Numbered from the stretch's first letter, positions 30,901 to 43,966 are shown. The stretch: DNA of 64,000 bases from Eutreptiella sp. 'Long Island Sound 2002' (GCA_964036045.1 OZ038384.1:32035771-32099770); one strand, 5' to 3'. Notes: generated from the sequence alone by a model not told the origin. Numbers and translations: made by a program.

Positions 30901-31474
30901 GCGCTGTGTGCAGTGCGCGTGTGCAATTGGTGGTTGTGTCCCTCTTCCTCCCCTCCTAATTTTCGTTTTTTTTTTGGGAAAAGAGAAAAAACAGGGGCAC
31001 GCGTACACTGCAGGCACAGGCACGGGCAGCTGGTGCAGTGGTGCAACGGTGTTGTGTCCTCTGCCGTGTGTCGTCGGTGCTTTGGCGGCGGTCCCGCCAC
31101 AGGGGTGCGGCTCGTGCGTCCTGATGTACACGGGTATGGGTCAGGGTGGGTTTGGTTAGGTGCCTCTTTGCTTCTGGTGCTGGCTGGTTAGGCAGCTGTG
31201 TGGGCTGTGGGTGTGGGCTGTGGCAACGTTGTTCCCTCGGCGGGCTGGTTAGGAGTCAAGGGTTAGCGTTTTTTGAGTGTGGCATGGGTTTGATTTGTTT
31301 TGGGGCTTTGGCTCGGTTAGGCGGTTGTGACGGTTGCGGGCCTGGGTTCGGTGCCTATGGGTGTAGCCGCCCGTTGTCGTGTGCGTTGGCGTCCTTCGGC
31401 TTCCGGTTTGCTTGGTGACTTCTGGGCGTGGCCTGGCGTGGCGCTTCGCAGTGGTCGTTTGCTAGGTAACGGGG

Positions 31475-32930
31475 TTAGGTGGTGGCGCCGCTGGCTGGGG
31501 GGTCAGGCGCGTTGTGCTGTGTGGCGCGCAGGGCTCCTTGGGTGCTGTGGGTGCCGCCGGTGTCGGTGCGCCGACGCTTGTGGGGTGGTGAGGGGGTGTG
31601 TGTGTGTGTGCGGGGCTGGGCTTCGGGTGATGTCCCACAGGCGGATGCCTTCTCGCTGTGTCTCCTGGGGGGTCTCCTGCAGGCGCCTGAGGACATACGG
31701 GTGGTCCTGGGGCGCAGGGAGGCTGCAGGGGTTGGCCTCCCAGGGGGTGGGGCGCATCGGCCAGCATGGCTCCCCATGCGGCCTGCGGCATCCACCCCCC
31801 CGCCGGCTGGAGGCGGCAGTTCTCCACCGACCCCTTGCGGGGCCGGTGGACCAGGCCCTCGAGGGAGGGCTCTCCCCGGGCCCACTTTCGCAGCTCCCAG
31901 AGCTGCGTGTGGGTCCAGCGCTGCCACGACTGTCCCTGGGTGGGGCCGCAGTCTTGCGCGGAGCAGTGGGCATGGGTGGGTGATGGGGTCGTGGGGACTG
32001 GTGACGGTGGCGGGCCTGGCGGATTCCTCGTAGTCCTGTGGCGTGGGGGTGCGCGGGGAGTGGGGGCGCGAGGGGATGTGGACTCGCGGGTGTGCGCGCA
32101 CGGTCTCTGCCTCGGCGTTGGGTTGGGACTCGCGGCGGCGGTGGTAGCGGGGCATGCGCTGTATGTGGCCTGACATCGAGGGTTGGTAGGGGGGCGGGGA
32201 CGCTGCTGGCGGACCCTGGCGTCGTTCTGGCCCGGTCTGGGGCGGTCTGTTGGCCCTGGGTGCGGGCTTTGAGAGGAGGTGGGACGAGGTGCGTTGCGCT
32301 TCGACCGCGGCGCGCTCCCCAATGAAGGTGGTGGCGGTGGCGTCGGTGACGTTGGGGGGGCACCGTGCTGGGCGCTGCTGCCTTCAGGCCTGGGATGGCT
32401 GGGGCTGAATGTCATAGAGGACGTCCTCGGGGGGTCGGGCTTGCGCTGCTGTCGTGGCGCCTGGCTTGGGCTTGGGCTTCGGTCTGGCTGCGGGTTGCGG
32501 CTGCGGCGCGCCGACGGGTTTGGGCGGCTGCTTGGCGGCGGGTCTTGGGTTTTGGCCGGGCTGCGGGCGCGGGCCTCGTCGGGGCGTGGGCCTTGGTGGC
32601 GGCGGGGTAGCCTGCAGTGGGGACGGGTTTGGATGCCGTTTGGGAGGTTTCCCCCGCGTTTTGTGGGGTGGAGTGCTGGATGAGGATGTGGTGGTGGTGG
32701 TGGATGAGGTGGTTGTGGTGGTTGAGGTTGTGGAGTCAGAGGGGGAGGAGAGGGCCGTGGGGGACGGCCGAGGGCCCTGGGCTGCGGGGGTGGGCGTAGG
32801 ATGCTGGGTCCTGCGAGTAGTGAGAACGAGGGTGCGGGTTCGGGCACCGGGCGTGTGCGCGCGCTTTCCCTGGTGACCTGTGCATGCTGGTGCCGGTGTA
32901 CGTGCATGTGGCGGTGTGGTGGCGTTATCT
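31475..32930 (-). pseudogene. LINE B frame d, frameshifted
   Basis: Counterpart of 5008-6441. The start MSGHIQRMPRYHRRRE is at 32176 and the end DPPASGATT at 31475. The conserved core QRWTHTQLWELRKWARGEPS lies in another frame, and QETQREGIRLWDIT in a third, so at least two indels (near 32000 and 31740) break it. Upstream, the Ser/Thr run and PPEDVLYDIQPQPSQA are conserved. The pattern confirms that this frame encodes a real element protein of unknown function. Confidence 0.6.
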
Positions 32931-32950
32931 CGGCTGTGCGGGCACGTGGG

Positions 32951-33986
32951 TTATCCGGGGGCTGTCCATATCTGCTGCACGAAGAGTGGGTGCGTTTGCT
33001 GGAGGTAGTCGATGGTGCGGAAGAAGCGCTCCTGGATGCCGGGCATGTCCTCCTCCGTGAGGTGGGGATAGTTTTGGGTTCGTCTGTGGGGGCCCGACCA
33101 CTGCAGCGCCATGAGGCGGGCTGCCACCCTGTATGGGCAGAGCTGTAGGGTGGTGGGTCGTGGGGGGCCGGGTCCCCTGCGGTTTGGGGGGGCCTCCCTT
33201 TGCTGGGGGCGCAGCGTGACCTTCCACAGCCACCCGTCCGTGGGGATCCTCCAGGTCTGCTCAGTCCACTTGGCAAGGCAATACATCGCCCTACCAAGGC
33301 CCTGGTTGCCGCTGCGGATGGAGAGCAGCGTGTCCAGGGACTTGCGTTCCCACGTGCCCCAGATGTGGGGGTCGTCCGGCTCGTCCTCCCTGGCGTACGT
33401 GTCCAGGCCTGGGTTGTGTGGGGGGGGGGGGCGTAGTCGGCGGGGAGGAGGGGGTCGGTGCCGTGCACCACCCAGTGGCCAGTTGGTGCGTGGTAGTGGG
33501 TGGTGGAGAGGGTGTAGTGCAGATTGTACATGAGGGTCATGTACGTGGAGGGGGCTGGCTGCCGGTCGTCGGGGGTGGCGATGTCCCCCGGGACGTGGTG
33601 CCTGAAGTTGCTCAGGGAGGCCATCCGGGCTACCCATGTTTCCCGCTGCCACTCTTTGGTGTTGCTGGGGGTGGCGCTGGGTGGGGGGTGGGCCATGTTG
33701 GGCTCGCGGTAGCGGGTGCGGCCCTGGGTGTCCTCCTGCTCCGGCACGGGGGGTCCGACTAGGTGTCGCCCCCAGTCGTTGGGGGGCACCCACACTCGGT
33801 CTCCCGTTGGGGGGCCGGCTCTCGCCGGCTGGGGTGGCGAGCGGGGGGCGGTCGTGTGGGGCGACGTGCAGGAAGGCGTCGAAGAGGAAGTCTCAGACGC
33901 CTTCCCCCAGGGTGGCCGCCTGGACCAGGGTGATCACCCCGATGCGCTGGGTGGTGCCGGAGGTGTGGAGGCGCAGCACCTCCTGG
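32951..33986 (-). pseudogene. LINE B frame c, C-terminal domain, frameshifted
   Basis: Homologous to the end of frame c in LINE A. The 5' part (NFRHHVPGDIATPDDRQPAP) is in one frame. After a run of 11 G on the + strand at about 33420-33430 the protein continues in another (HIWGTWERKSLDTLLSIRSG) to the stop at 32951-32953. It lacks the extra base that breaks LINE A near 4926, so the intact C-terminus FFRTIDYLQQTHPLFVQQIW is visible here. Confidence 0.7.
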
Positions 33987-34589
33987 AGACACGCAATTCT
34001 TTTAACAGCACACAGCACATTCACACAGCATATAGAGTACACTGACAATATGGCGACCCTCAATGAAAGGCAATTGTTCTCACTCCCGGACTGGAACATC
34101 TGAGGACAAGTGGCGGCCGATCGCCACGGACGGGAACGTCGGCCACAGAGAGCAAGAGAAGCGGCCACGAGGGCGAGGCAGTGGAGATGGAGCGAAGCGG
34201 AGTGGAGGACGAGGCCGAGGAGAAGCAGAGAAACCAAGATGAGGACAAGGCCCAGGAGATGCAGCGATGCACACAAGTGGACAAGGACGCGGGGATGAGG
34301 TGGAGCAGCCAAGGGGGCGAGGCCGAGAAGAAGCAGTGGAGCAGCAAAGAGGAGGAGCCCGAGGAGATGCAGTGAGGAACAGACCACGACGAGGCCGAGG
34401 ACCAGCAGCCAAGAGCAGACGAAGACATGGAGTACCCAAGACTGGATCATACGGGGCAAAACAAGAAGGAGCGGCCGGAACAAAGGGACAACAAAATGCG
34501 GAGGAAGGGGTCCCGACGCCCCGGACTGGAACATCCCGGGCGGATCAAGCGGCAGGGGCCGCCGCCCCCCAGACGGGGGCATCCGGGGA
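33987..34589. repeat. Right copy of ~600-bp direct repeat flanking LINE B
   Basis: Matches 28958-29554 with scattered substitutions and small indels. It begins where the truncated LINE 5' end stops and ends at ATCCGGGGA, after which only this copy continues into the minisatellite. Confidence 0.85.
34130..34375. repeat. ~36-bp Glu/Gln-coding-like minisatellite
   Basis: Units resemble GAGGACGAGGCCGAGGAGAA plus GCAGAGAAACCAAGAT. In one frame they read EDEAEEKQRNQDEDKAQEMQ. The same array is in the left duplicate (about 29100-29340), and related units reappear at about 35110-35480. The frame is short and lacks a start, so I treat it as a repeat. Confidence 0.6.
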
Positions 34590-35700
34590 CAAGTGGCTGC
34601 CAGACGCCTGAACGGGCACATCCGGGACGGAACAAGGAGCACAGGCTCCCCCCGGACTGGAACACCCGGAACAAGCGGCGGCCGAACGCCGCCGACAAGA
34701 TCATCCGGGGTGGATCAAGCAGCACGAGCCGCCGCACCTCGGATTGGATCACCCGGGGACAAAGGTTGGCATGCCCCGAACTGGAACATCCGGGGTGGAA
34801 CAGGCAGCGGGAGCCATCGCACCCACGACACGAAAGTCGAGGGACACGTGGTGGGCAGATGCCCCTGACTGGAGCATCTGGGGCAGAACAAGAAGGGGCG
34901 ACCACAACCACTGGGGCCGGCAAAAGATGGTTTGCCGCCCCGGGCAGGAATGCCCGGGGCGGATCAACCAGAAGGGGTCCCCACCCCCCCGGGCTGGAGC
35001 GTCCAGGGGAAAGAGGCGGCCAGAGGCGAAGGAAACAGGAGGCCGAGACCAAGGTGGTGCAGCGAAGGAGACAAGACCGGAAGCAACGCAAAGGACAAGG
35101 CCAAGGAAATGCAGGAAGGCAGGGAAGTGGACGAGGCCGAGGAGACGCAGGGCAGCAAAGATGAGGACAGGGCCGTGGTGCAGCAGCGAAACAGAGCTAT
35201 GGATGAGGCTGGGGTGATGCAGAGAAGCAGCCGTGAGCAGAAGGCCGGGGTACAGCACAGAAGCGGAGATCTGGATGAGGCCGCGGAGAGGTAGTGCAAC
35301 CATGGGGAGGATAAGGCCCTGGTGATGCAGTAAGGTCAACAAGAGGCCGAGGCCGAGGTGAAGGGGAGCAGCGGCCACGAGTACGAGGCCATGGAGAAGC
35401 AGTGCGGCAGCCAAGAGCAGGAGCCCTTGTTGATGCGGTGATGCGAAGACCCGGACAAGGCCGTGGTAATGCAGCGAAGCGGAGACGAGGCCAAGAAGTG
35501 CCCAGGACTGGATCATCCAGGGCAAAACAAGAAGGAATGGCCGAAGCAGGACGCAAGCATTAACCGGTGAAATAAGACCAGACGCCCCGGACTGGATCAT
35601 CCGGAGCGGAACAAGCAGCAGAATCCGCCGTCCCCCGGACTGCATCATCCAGGGACAAGTGGCGGCCTGGCGTCCCGGACTGGGGAATCTGGGGCTGGCA
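34500..35700. repeat. Dispersed CCGGACTGGAACATCCGG-type repeat
   Basis: About 15 variants of CCGGACTGGAACATCCGG occur at irregular 36-90-bp spacing (for example near 34521, 34656, 34776, 35588, 35636). The core is CCGGA, eight bases, TCCGG, a perfect 5-bp inverted pair. A 245-codon + frame (34427-35164) follows from the repeat and has no other support. Confidence 0.6.
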
Positions 35701-37330
35701 GCCTGTCAGCACAAGAGCTGGGCTGGACAGGCCGCAGTGAGGAGGACCCTTGACCGGGAAAAGTAGGGTGAAGAGGTGCACCCGAAGCCGCCCACCCAGC
35801 TAAACCAAGGGCGGGGACACACACACACAATAAAGAGGGCATCAACATGGACACCAAGACGCAGGCGGGGCACGACAGCGGGGCACTCCATCCATCCGAG
35901 CGCTAACAGGGGTACATGTGGTGGCGTCCCTGCTAGGCCACAGCCGCAAACCAAAACCACAAAAAACACACCCTGTGGTCTATTGTCCGAAACACAGGTG
36001 GAACACATGGGCTACCCACCCTGCATGACCCAGGGCGCAGATCACACACACAGCAGCACACCCGAGCCAGGTATGGGGGAAACAGCAGAAAGAAGGACCT
36101 TCGGCCATGAGTGTCGGGGAACAATCATCAGAAGGGCAATGTGCCATAGGAGGTATGCAAGACGACGTCAAGGACAGCAAGACAGCAGGCGGTGCAAGCA
36201 TACAAAACACAGAACACAACTCCCCTCCAAGCCCTAGTGGGGGTACGTGTCGTGGGGTCCCTGCTAGGCCACAGCCGCCAGGTCACGCTGTGTTCTCGTG
36301 CCACAACATGGGTGGGCCAAAGGTGCTATGAAATGGGAAAAGTGGCCAGACGACCCGGACAGGAAAGTGTGGAGGAGAACGCGCCGAGTGCGCGGAAGAA
36401 GGGGAATGGATAGGAGCGACCCGTGCAAAGAGAATGAAACGGTCCCCGGATGGATGAGGATCCTTCGGGCCCGCGCCAGGGGGTTGCTGGCTGCCTGGTG
36501 CGGTATAAACACGGGATGAGGGATGGGATGGGGGCACGGGGCTAGGACAGGGGTGTGGCACGGCCCACACAACAGCCCCATGGGATCGGAAAACCAGGGG
36601 ACGCGGGGATTGGGCCGGTGACGGTATGTGGCGAAGGGGAACGGGTCATGGGATGGGAAGGAAGGCCAAAAGCACCAAGCAACAGCCCCGTGGGATTGGG
36701 AAACCAGTCGCCATGGAGTGGTGAACCATGGGCCAACCATGGGGAGCCTGGCCACGGGAAGTCGGGAAAATGCCCTGAACTCCAGGACGGCCGTGAGGTG
36801 TCCGCAGGGGTGAGAGTTGACCCTGAGGTCCCCGGGTCAATGGCCTAAGTACACGTCGGTTCACGCGTGAGCGGGACCAGGGGGAAGGTAGAGAGGGTCG
36901 CCCCCTGGCCTCAAGCCGCGGATGGACGACACCCAAGTGCATCTGGGAGCCAAGTGGGTACACCAACCCGTGAGGAATGGGGAGTGGTGGAATGTAGTTG
37001 ACAGAGAGAAATGCTCCGCTGTCGGCGAGGGCTATGCACAGAGAACCCGCCTGCAGGCGCCCAAAAGGCTGTGCTAGGGGGGGAAGGCCGGAGGATCCTT
37101 CGATGGGTGACCGGAACGAGCTGAGACCGTGAGGGCAGCGACTGAAGGACACCTACCACCGGTCATGCCCCAAGGGAACCTGGTTGAAGTTCTCGGCCGT
37201 GAGATGAGAAAGGGATCGCCAGGGGAACTGATGGTGGAGAGCTCTCCTTCCCGCCAGAGGCGGCCACCATGTAAAACAAGCAAGGAGATGTCAGATGAGG
37301 CTGCGGACGCGGCCGCCCTTACTTACTTAC
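35701..37330. other. GC-rich DNA with short dispersed repeats and a (TTAC)n end
   Basis: CGTCCCTGCTAGGCCACAGC occurs near 35921 and a close variant near 36258. ACAGCCCCATGGGATCGG near 36570 recurs with changes near 36681. The region ends in TTACTTACTTACTTA at about 37319-37333, which may be the tail of another LINE-like unit reading on the + strand. No coding region is supported. Confidence 0.4.
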
Positions 37331-40300
37331 TTAACTGTCTATTGACATGACCTGTCTATGTCATCCAAAGAGAGGATATACCGCCTTACTCAATGGACAT
37401 GGAGTACTCACACCTAATGCACAGATTGGATGCATTGTGGTACCTATTTGATGCAATCGGTTTCTTGCCCTCCGATACATGGACAGATAAAGCGAGGGAG
37501 CATCAGTAATGACTAACTGTTGATTCGTTTAGGGGGTTCCAACACAAAGGGTGGGGGACGGCAGTCAGAATGAGCAACAAATTCCAAAAATATGTCATCT
37601 AACCCGGATCTGCTCTTTTTTAACCTTGAGATATCAATACAAAGGATGGATCCGTCTGGGGGTATGGAAATTGATACCATCTTTTCAACAAAAGAAAACG
37701 TTCAAAGATAAAGTTGTTCATTACCTACCTTTTACTCATACTCTCTTGCTATCCCGAAAAAAAAATTGAAACATCAGTTACCTAACATGCCTAGAAATCA
37801 TGTACAAAAGAATCAATATTCCATCACCGCAGCATGTTGCAATATGCTTCGACATCCTCTCGGGTAGCATACAGAATTATGCAACATGTTCCTCAGTAGG
37901 ACATAGTCCACAGGAACCTATTGAGATATGAAGCTAGCAGGAATTGTGATTGTGTAGAAATTTCCTAAATGACTTAGATCACCCCTGCAAACAATCTGCA
38001 CGAAGGGGCGAAAATGTAGAAATGTGCGAATGATGTAGATTCGGAGAAAGAGGATGTATGGGTTGTGGCAAATGCTAAAGATGACAAAACCAAATGAATG
38101 GTATGTGAATGTAGGGGAGGGGTTTACAGGTAGGGGTGGGTTGGTCCCCTTGGGTTGGTTGGAAACGAAGTACGTAAGTGATAGGCGAAAAAATTTGGAA
38201 ACGTCGGATCTTTCCTGAGAACGCCGTTCAGCTCTAATGCGAGGTAACGGATATCCTACACAACTGGAGGGTGGCCATTGCCTCCTACGCGAAATGGATC
38301 ATTGGTAAGTTGTCGCAGAAAAGTAGAAGTAGTAAGTCCCCAAAAAATGCTATCGTAGTTAAAGCGTGTTCTGTACCTTACCGGAGGACAAATTATGGCG
38401 AGCCCCTTGCCCAACAGACGGTGTACAAAGCCATCCGTGCGGGGGCCTGTCTTCCTACATGAAGAGTGCTTTCCGCTCAACTGAATTCCAGGATTCAGGC
38501 TCTTGGAGCTTAACTCCGTCATCTATCTATCTCCACCGCAAGAGAAGCGGTCTATCCAACTGCATGGAAAGTACTTATCTACCCGCGCGAGGGTAGAAGC
38601 CCATTACTGTAGGCATTTGATACCTTTCGATAATCCTTTTCAATGAGCCTACCGTAGTGCACCGCCGGTTTCAGTGGCTACCGGCGTGGGACTGTGCACC
38701 AACACCCCGCGGAATGCATTAGCCAAGTCACAGGCTAAGTGACCAAGCTTAAACGTGTTCACTTGTGTCTCTCAACAAAGATGTGGCGGGGTGAGACCAA
38801 TGCCGGCTCCTGTAAGCAGACACTGCCTATCCACACGAAGGAAATGTCTTAGAAACTGGCTCGTAAGCAAAAATTTGATGGAAGTGGTACCACAACAATT
38901 CCTCAGAGTGTGATATCAAATGACTCATGGTATGTGTTTGTGTGTGTGTTGTATGTGTGGTGTGATGAGGGAGGGAATGTTCGAAAAAAATCCAATTAGG
39001 TCTGTCATGCATTTGATGGTTTGGTCCACGGGGCTACAGAATGTAATATTGTAGACTGTGGACACTCCATTCAGCACTCTCAAACCCGGTAATTCAGGCT
39101 GTACCAGGCGATCTAGAGAATGTAATGTTGATTACTGCAGACACTCAATGGAACACTCTCGAACCCGATAATTGAGTCTGTACCAGGCGATCCAGCAGAG
39201 GTTAACGAGGCGAAATGCACCCGCAGTGGTTTGGTGGCAAATTTGAGGATAAACTAGCTCTTTAGACCAAATGACCTAGGTCAATGATCGCGAGGTATGA
39301 AAAAGGGTTTCATTCCTCACAACTTGCAGTTAATCAGCAAAAGGTGAGGGGATATGAATTGATTGTTTGTCGCTGCGATCCAAAACTCGGGGTCTATTGA
39401 GCAACAGGTGCTCATAGAACTACATAGGGCAGATCAATTACGAACAATATTGCACGTTGAGGGTTACGGGCAAGCCCTTGCAATAAGGAAGTAAAAGAAT
39501 AATTATACCATGTAAGATTTGCAAAGTGAAATGCAATGAATGAGTGACCTCAGCGAACGAAATGAATCCAATGCAAACTGAATGGAGAGTAGAATACGTC
39601 ACTTGTCAAACGCTTGCCTTGACAGCCATGCAGTGAAGGATGAGATGCATGGTAGCGTGAAATGAGGACAAATCACTTCCTAGCTCAAATGCAGTTGTGG
39701 TCAAATGAAATACCTTGACAAATCCAGTCCTCCGGAAAGGGTCTCAGTACACGCATGTGTGGGGGACCGTGACCACAAGTCATGTAGTCTATGCAGAGTC
39801 TCAGCAACCCAAGAGCCGGCACGGACCGTGCTCAGAACTACATTGAGCCATGTCAGGGCGTTAGGTAAGCAGTCAAATCAAACAATGAATCATGGGATAC
39901 ACACAGCTAGCCAAATATACAAAAACTGAGGCTTATAGGACAACCGTAGGCTGTACAAGTTCAGCACATCCCAATGCAACACAGCGCAATCTTCGGCCGT
40001 GTGTATGCGTGGGTCGGCAATGGGTCGGTTAGGGGAGCCGTGGGACGCAACCATTGCCCAGCACTCACTTCAGGTCAAAGGTAAAGAGATGAAAATCGGT
40101 TCAATGGCATTGCACGCTAACATTCCGGCCTGCACCTACATGAATGCTTACCTCTATTACAGTACCAGCGCCTTGCAACACTTCTCTTCACCGACCTGCC
40201 CTACAGGGGGAGGACCAGAGACATTAAGTTGCGTTAAGACTCAACCGTTAGCATTAGGGTTATAATATCATAAATGTCAATGCATCTCCTACACCACCTA

Positions 40301-40699
40301 GTTAGCTACCTAGCTCGCTAGAGTTAGTACGTAAGAGTAAGTAAGTGTTGAAAGCTTCTTCCAGGGCCATATACCATTACCGGCGTCTCTCATTGAAGGA
40401 TGGTCACAAAGACCCAGAGAGAGATCAATGCAAATGGTTTGGTCGAGTGCGGTCTTTTGATTTTTCACTTAGTGTTAACATTAGGTGCTCCTGCATTAAG
40501 TCTTCTTTCTGTCTTCCGCTCAGACCCGTCAATTGCCTCCATACTTTCTGGTGGCCAAGGAGGCCCACGCCTTCTTTGTCCCCATGACAATGGACGCAGC
40601 CAAAGCTGGCCACTCAGCGTGAGGAATCAAGGGGAAGGGCTTAGACTGTGAATGTCGCGGATGCAAACGGTCTTTTATTGGGTGTGGCCAAGTTTGTTT
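37331..40699. other. Flanking DNA without recognisable genes
   Basis: AT-richer DNA. No frame longer than about 90 codons and no family motif. It contains the 79-bp tandem duplication at 39038-39195 and a GTAA-rich stretch near 40329-40350. Confidence 0.4.
39038..39195. repeat. 79-bp tandem duplication
   Basis: AGAATGTAATATTGTAGACT at 39038 recurs as a variant at 39117. Both units end in CTGTACCAGGCGATC. Confidence 0.85.
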
Positions 40700-43021
40700 T
40701 GTGGCCGAACAAGACAAGAAAATGATTGACTATTCATTGTGTGTCTAAAGTAATTCTAAGGTATCTACGTGTCTACCTAGGCTAAGCCTAGTTGGAATGA
40801 ATCAAAACTGATGCAAACAATCACAAACTGCAATATCATACAATGATTCAAGGTTAGAAGACCAAATATTCGCGAACGATTTAGCACAGCAATGATCTAA
40901 AAAAAACCTGTTGTTCCCTGAAAATGCCAAACTTCGGCACCATTTTTCTATATCCTGTTGCTGTGATTCAGGAGATGATTTCATGCGTTGTGTATGGCAT
41001 GTCCTCAGGCGTTGGAAACATATTTGATGTTGCCCCAACTCAACATAGGTTCAGAGAAATAGAAGTTAGGGGGAGACACATGAATCTCACTTGTAACACA
41101 TGCTGAAAAACCATCAAATAACCATCAGGAAATCGAACCTTTTCACTGTCATCCCACTATCAATAAAATCCAATGATTGAATATCTGCAAACTACACACC
41201 ACTACCTGTCCAAAACCGGTTTCATGACTCTGCAACTCACCAGAGGCTCTGAGAAAGGACCCAATCTTGTAAGCAACATAGCCCTAAAAATTGAAAACAT
41301 GCTTTCATGTACCGAGGTAAACACAATGCGAAAAATCCATTCTTCACCACAGAAATTCAAAGTAACCGCTTCTTGAGAACTCAAGAACTACTGTTTGTAA
41401 AACACTTTCTCCATGGTCCCAGAGACATGAACAAAACTCCAAAACCATTGTTCACGATCTTTCACCAAGTGGCTTGTGTGATAACGTGTGGCATGTTTCC
41501 CATAGCCATTCCCATTCTCTCGAAATGCAATGACTAAGGGTTAGAAAGTGTTGTGGTTTGACTTGGGAACTGACCAATTTCTCAAAAATCCCAAAATACG
41601 ACAAATCTGTTTCTGCGCAGGATCTTTAGGCGGAGAACGAATTCATACCCACTTCACAAATTCAAAGATAAAAACCCTCCTCAAAGATATCAAAGTATTA
41701 TACACCACTTCTTTCACAGCAACTGGCATCTCAATGCTTCAGATGTATTTGCAGACTGCAGTGCGATTGCAACTCGCGCGCTCGCTTGGCTGCTGCTGCT
41801 CCCAACTATAGCACTACCCCCCCCTGAGACCTCGAAAAGGTTGCACTCGTCTGGGCAGGCGCCACACTGTCGAAAGCCGAATAGACAGGTGCCAGGAAAA
41901 TGTTTTTTTTGGACCTCGACATGTGCTGGCTTCCTGAAGCATAATAGTGGTCGAAACTCACAGACTCGGGTCGAGTGTATGGTATACCTGTCCTCCGCGC
42001 CTTAATCACGCACCGTGTTCGACTTTGCCACCAACCGCGTCTTAGCCGAAGCTGCAGAAGACAGCCTCGCCAGGCACAGGCACGGGCGCTACCCACAGCA
42101 AGGCTGTGGGCTCGTCGAGATACCATAACATTGGGCACAGCTATCGAAGCTAAGTGCCCAGCAAAAGAACAACCAACAGGACTGTACATCTGTCGGATCG
42201 ACAGGGCACATTCAAGCAGTTGACGCCTATAATGGCATCCTGACTGTCGACTCAGCCATTTCTTGGCATTCGGACTGTCGAATCAGCAGTCCTTGCCCCA
42301 CACAAATGTGGACAAATCATTCACTTGAAGTCGACATACTTCCTGCACCTCCTTCGGCGTTTTGACGCTACCCATAAACTTGAAGGTGTCATGGCCCGTA
42401 GAGTGTCCACAAACATCGCTCTCGAGGGGACATTTCTGAATCAGGATACCAGATCGATGCTTGATCCATCGAAGGTTGGGATCCCTAGGCCGGCCGTCGA
42501 CGGGGCACTTGTACTGGAACTGATATTTAGGCTCTAACCAGCACCCCTTCGAAAGTACTGCACCTTGGACTCAGTCATTGCATCACACTGAGGCTGTACA
42601 AACAGAGAGTATGTGACGAACCGCTGACTTAATTACACTCGCAGTTTACTATTCACTTTGTTTACTTTACAACGCTTTGCTTGTTCGTTTTCTCTATTGC
42701 CCTTTGCTTGTTATTTGTGTTGTGCACATGTGACCACCATGGGTATTTCCTACCACGAGCAAAAGAATGAATAGCGTCAATAGCCCCCACAGGCTCCCAC
42801 TCAAAGAGGGGCGCATACTCAAAACTGCGTTAAATAGTAGTAAAAAGCGACTCCAATAGCCTTAGGGACACAGGGTTGCAATGATACGGAATCAGTATAA
42901 ATGACCATCCAAATCATGATCATCATTCATCAGCTCATGACATGCATGCCAGTAAAATGACATGAATGTGTCAATCTGTCAAAACCTTTTTAACCTGTGG
43001 AGCTTTAGGATTGTGGGTCCA
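40700..43021 (-). repeat. 3' LTR of element 3
   Basis: About 2.32 kb, matching 52327-54645 with roughly 5% difference by eye. Open frames in it are short and shared with the other LTR. Confidence 0.9.
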
Positions 43022-43036
43022 CCTCACTCCCCCCTC
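43022..43036 (-). other. Polypurine tract of element 3
   Basis: GAGGGGGGAGTGAGG on the coding strand immediately precedes the LTR start TGGACC. It shares GGGGGGAGTRAG with element 2. Confidence 0.7.
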
Positions 43037-43966
43037 GTCGAAGACAACGCAGGCGTACTTCGTCGCGTCGTCCTGGCTCGTGGACGCTGCGGTGTCGTGA
43101 TTGGCGCCGATCTTGTCGTTGTTGACGACTCCTCACTCCTGCAATCCAGCACCTCCATCAGGTTGCTCTCGCTCTTCAAGGCTTGACGCTGCCCTGCTTG
43201 AGGTCCACAGCTATGCGATGTACTCGAGTATTCTTCCAGACGCGTTGACGCTGTCCTCATACCCTTCTGCACTTCCGCTGGATCTTGTTCTTATCCTTGC
43301 TCATCCTACATTTCGCGCGTTGGGGACGACGCAGGACGACTTGCTCTTCTTCACGCCGATCGCATCTTTTTGAAGGGCGTCAGTCTGCAGTACTCATCTC
43401 TTCGGAGGCTTAGCAGTGGTCATAGTCCTCCATTGACTTCAGTCTTCATAGTCCCCCCTTTGATGCTTTGGCCATTCCTTCGGTGGTCTCACAGATTCGA
43501 CTTACTTCATTTTGGCCCAGCGCGTCGACGATTTTGCATCCGTCTGATATAATGATTTTGCAGGTTGACGAACGCACAGGTTTGCTGGGGTAGCGACTCC
43601 ACTGCGGGGCAGTGCCATACAAACCTAACCTGAAGGTCTCAGCACCAAGTATCCTTCCAGTATCTGCTACACTCAGGCGCAACAGTGTTTTCAGTCAGCA
43701 GTATACAGTCAGTCACACTCCCACTATTCCAACTTCTCTCGGGTCTTTTGCAAACAGACAGTCCGTGGTTAAACAGTCAACAAACAGCAGAGCTATCTTG
43801 TCATTCCCTTTTTTTCTTTGTCTTTCTCTCTTTCCCCCCTGGTTCCAGACATTGCGCACGTGCGCGCCTCAGATATTGGTCCGGACTTGTATCGAACTTG
43901 TCAAACCACTCTCTTTGGCTTGCGGAACCTTTTCCTTTCACCTCTTTTCTTTTTCTTGTCAGCAAT

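Larger units (their letters stand above)
29555..33986 (-). mobile_element. LINE B: 5'-truncated second copy of the LINE A family
   Basis: Inverted relative to LINE A. On the minus strand it runs from inside frame c (TLVQAATLGEGV) through frame d and the 3' UTR to the tail. It corresponds to about 3960-7768 of LINE A, with a longer minisatellite. Its ends meet the two copies of the 600-bp direct repeat exactly. Comparison of A and B shows which frames were conserved as protein. Confidence 0.85.

Noticed and set aside
30120-31190. Cys/Val-rich frames of 250-400 codons on the + strand of LINE B
   Set aside because: Antisense readings of the 3' UTR minisatellite, with no equivalent in LINE A beyond the repeat itself.
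34427-35648. 245- and 299-codon frames in the GC-rich minisatellite
   Set aside because: Both strands give long frames from the same repeat, and composition follows the repeat unit.
40329-40350. GTAA-rich stretch as another LINE tail
   Set aside because: Only two clean units, no conserved body next to it, and no flanking duplication found.
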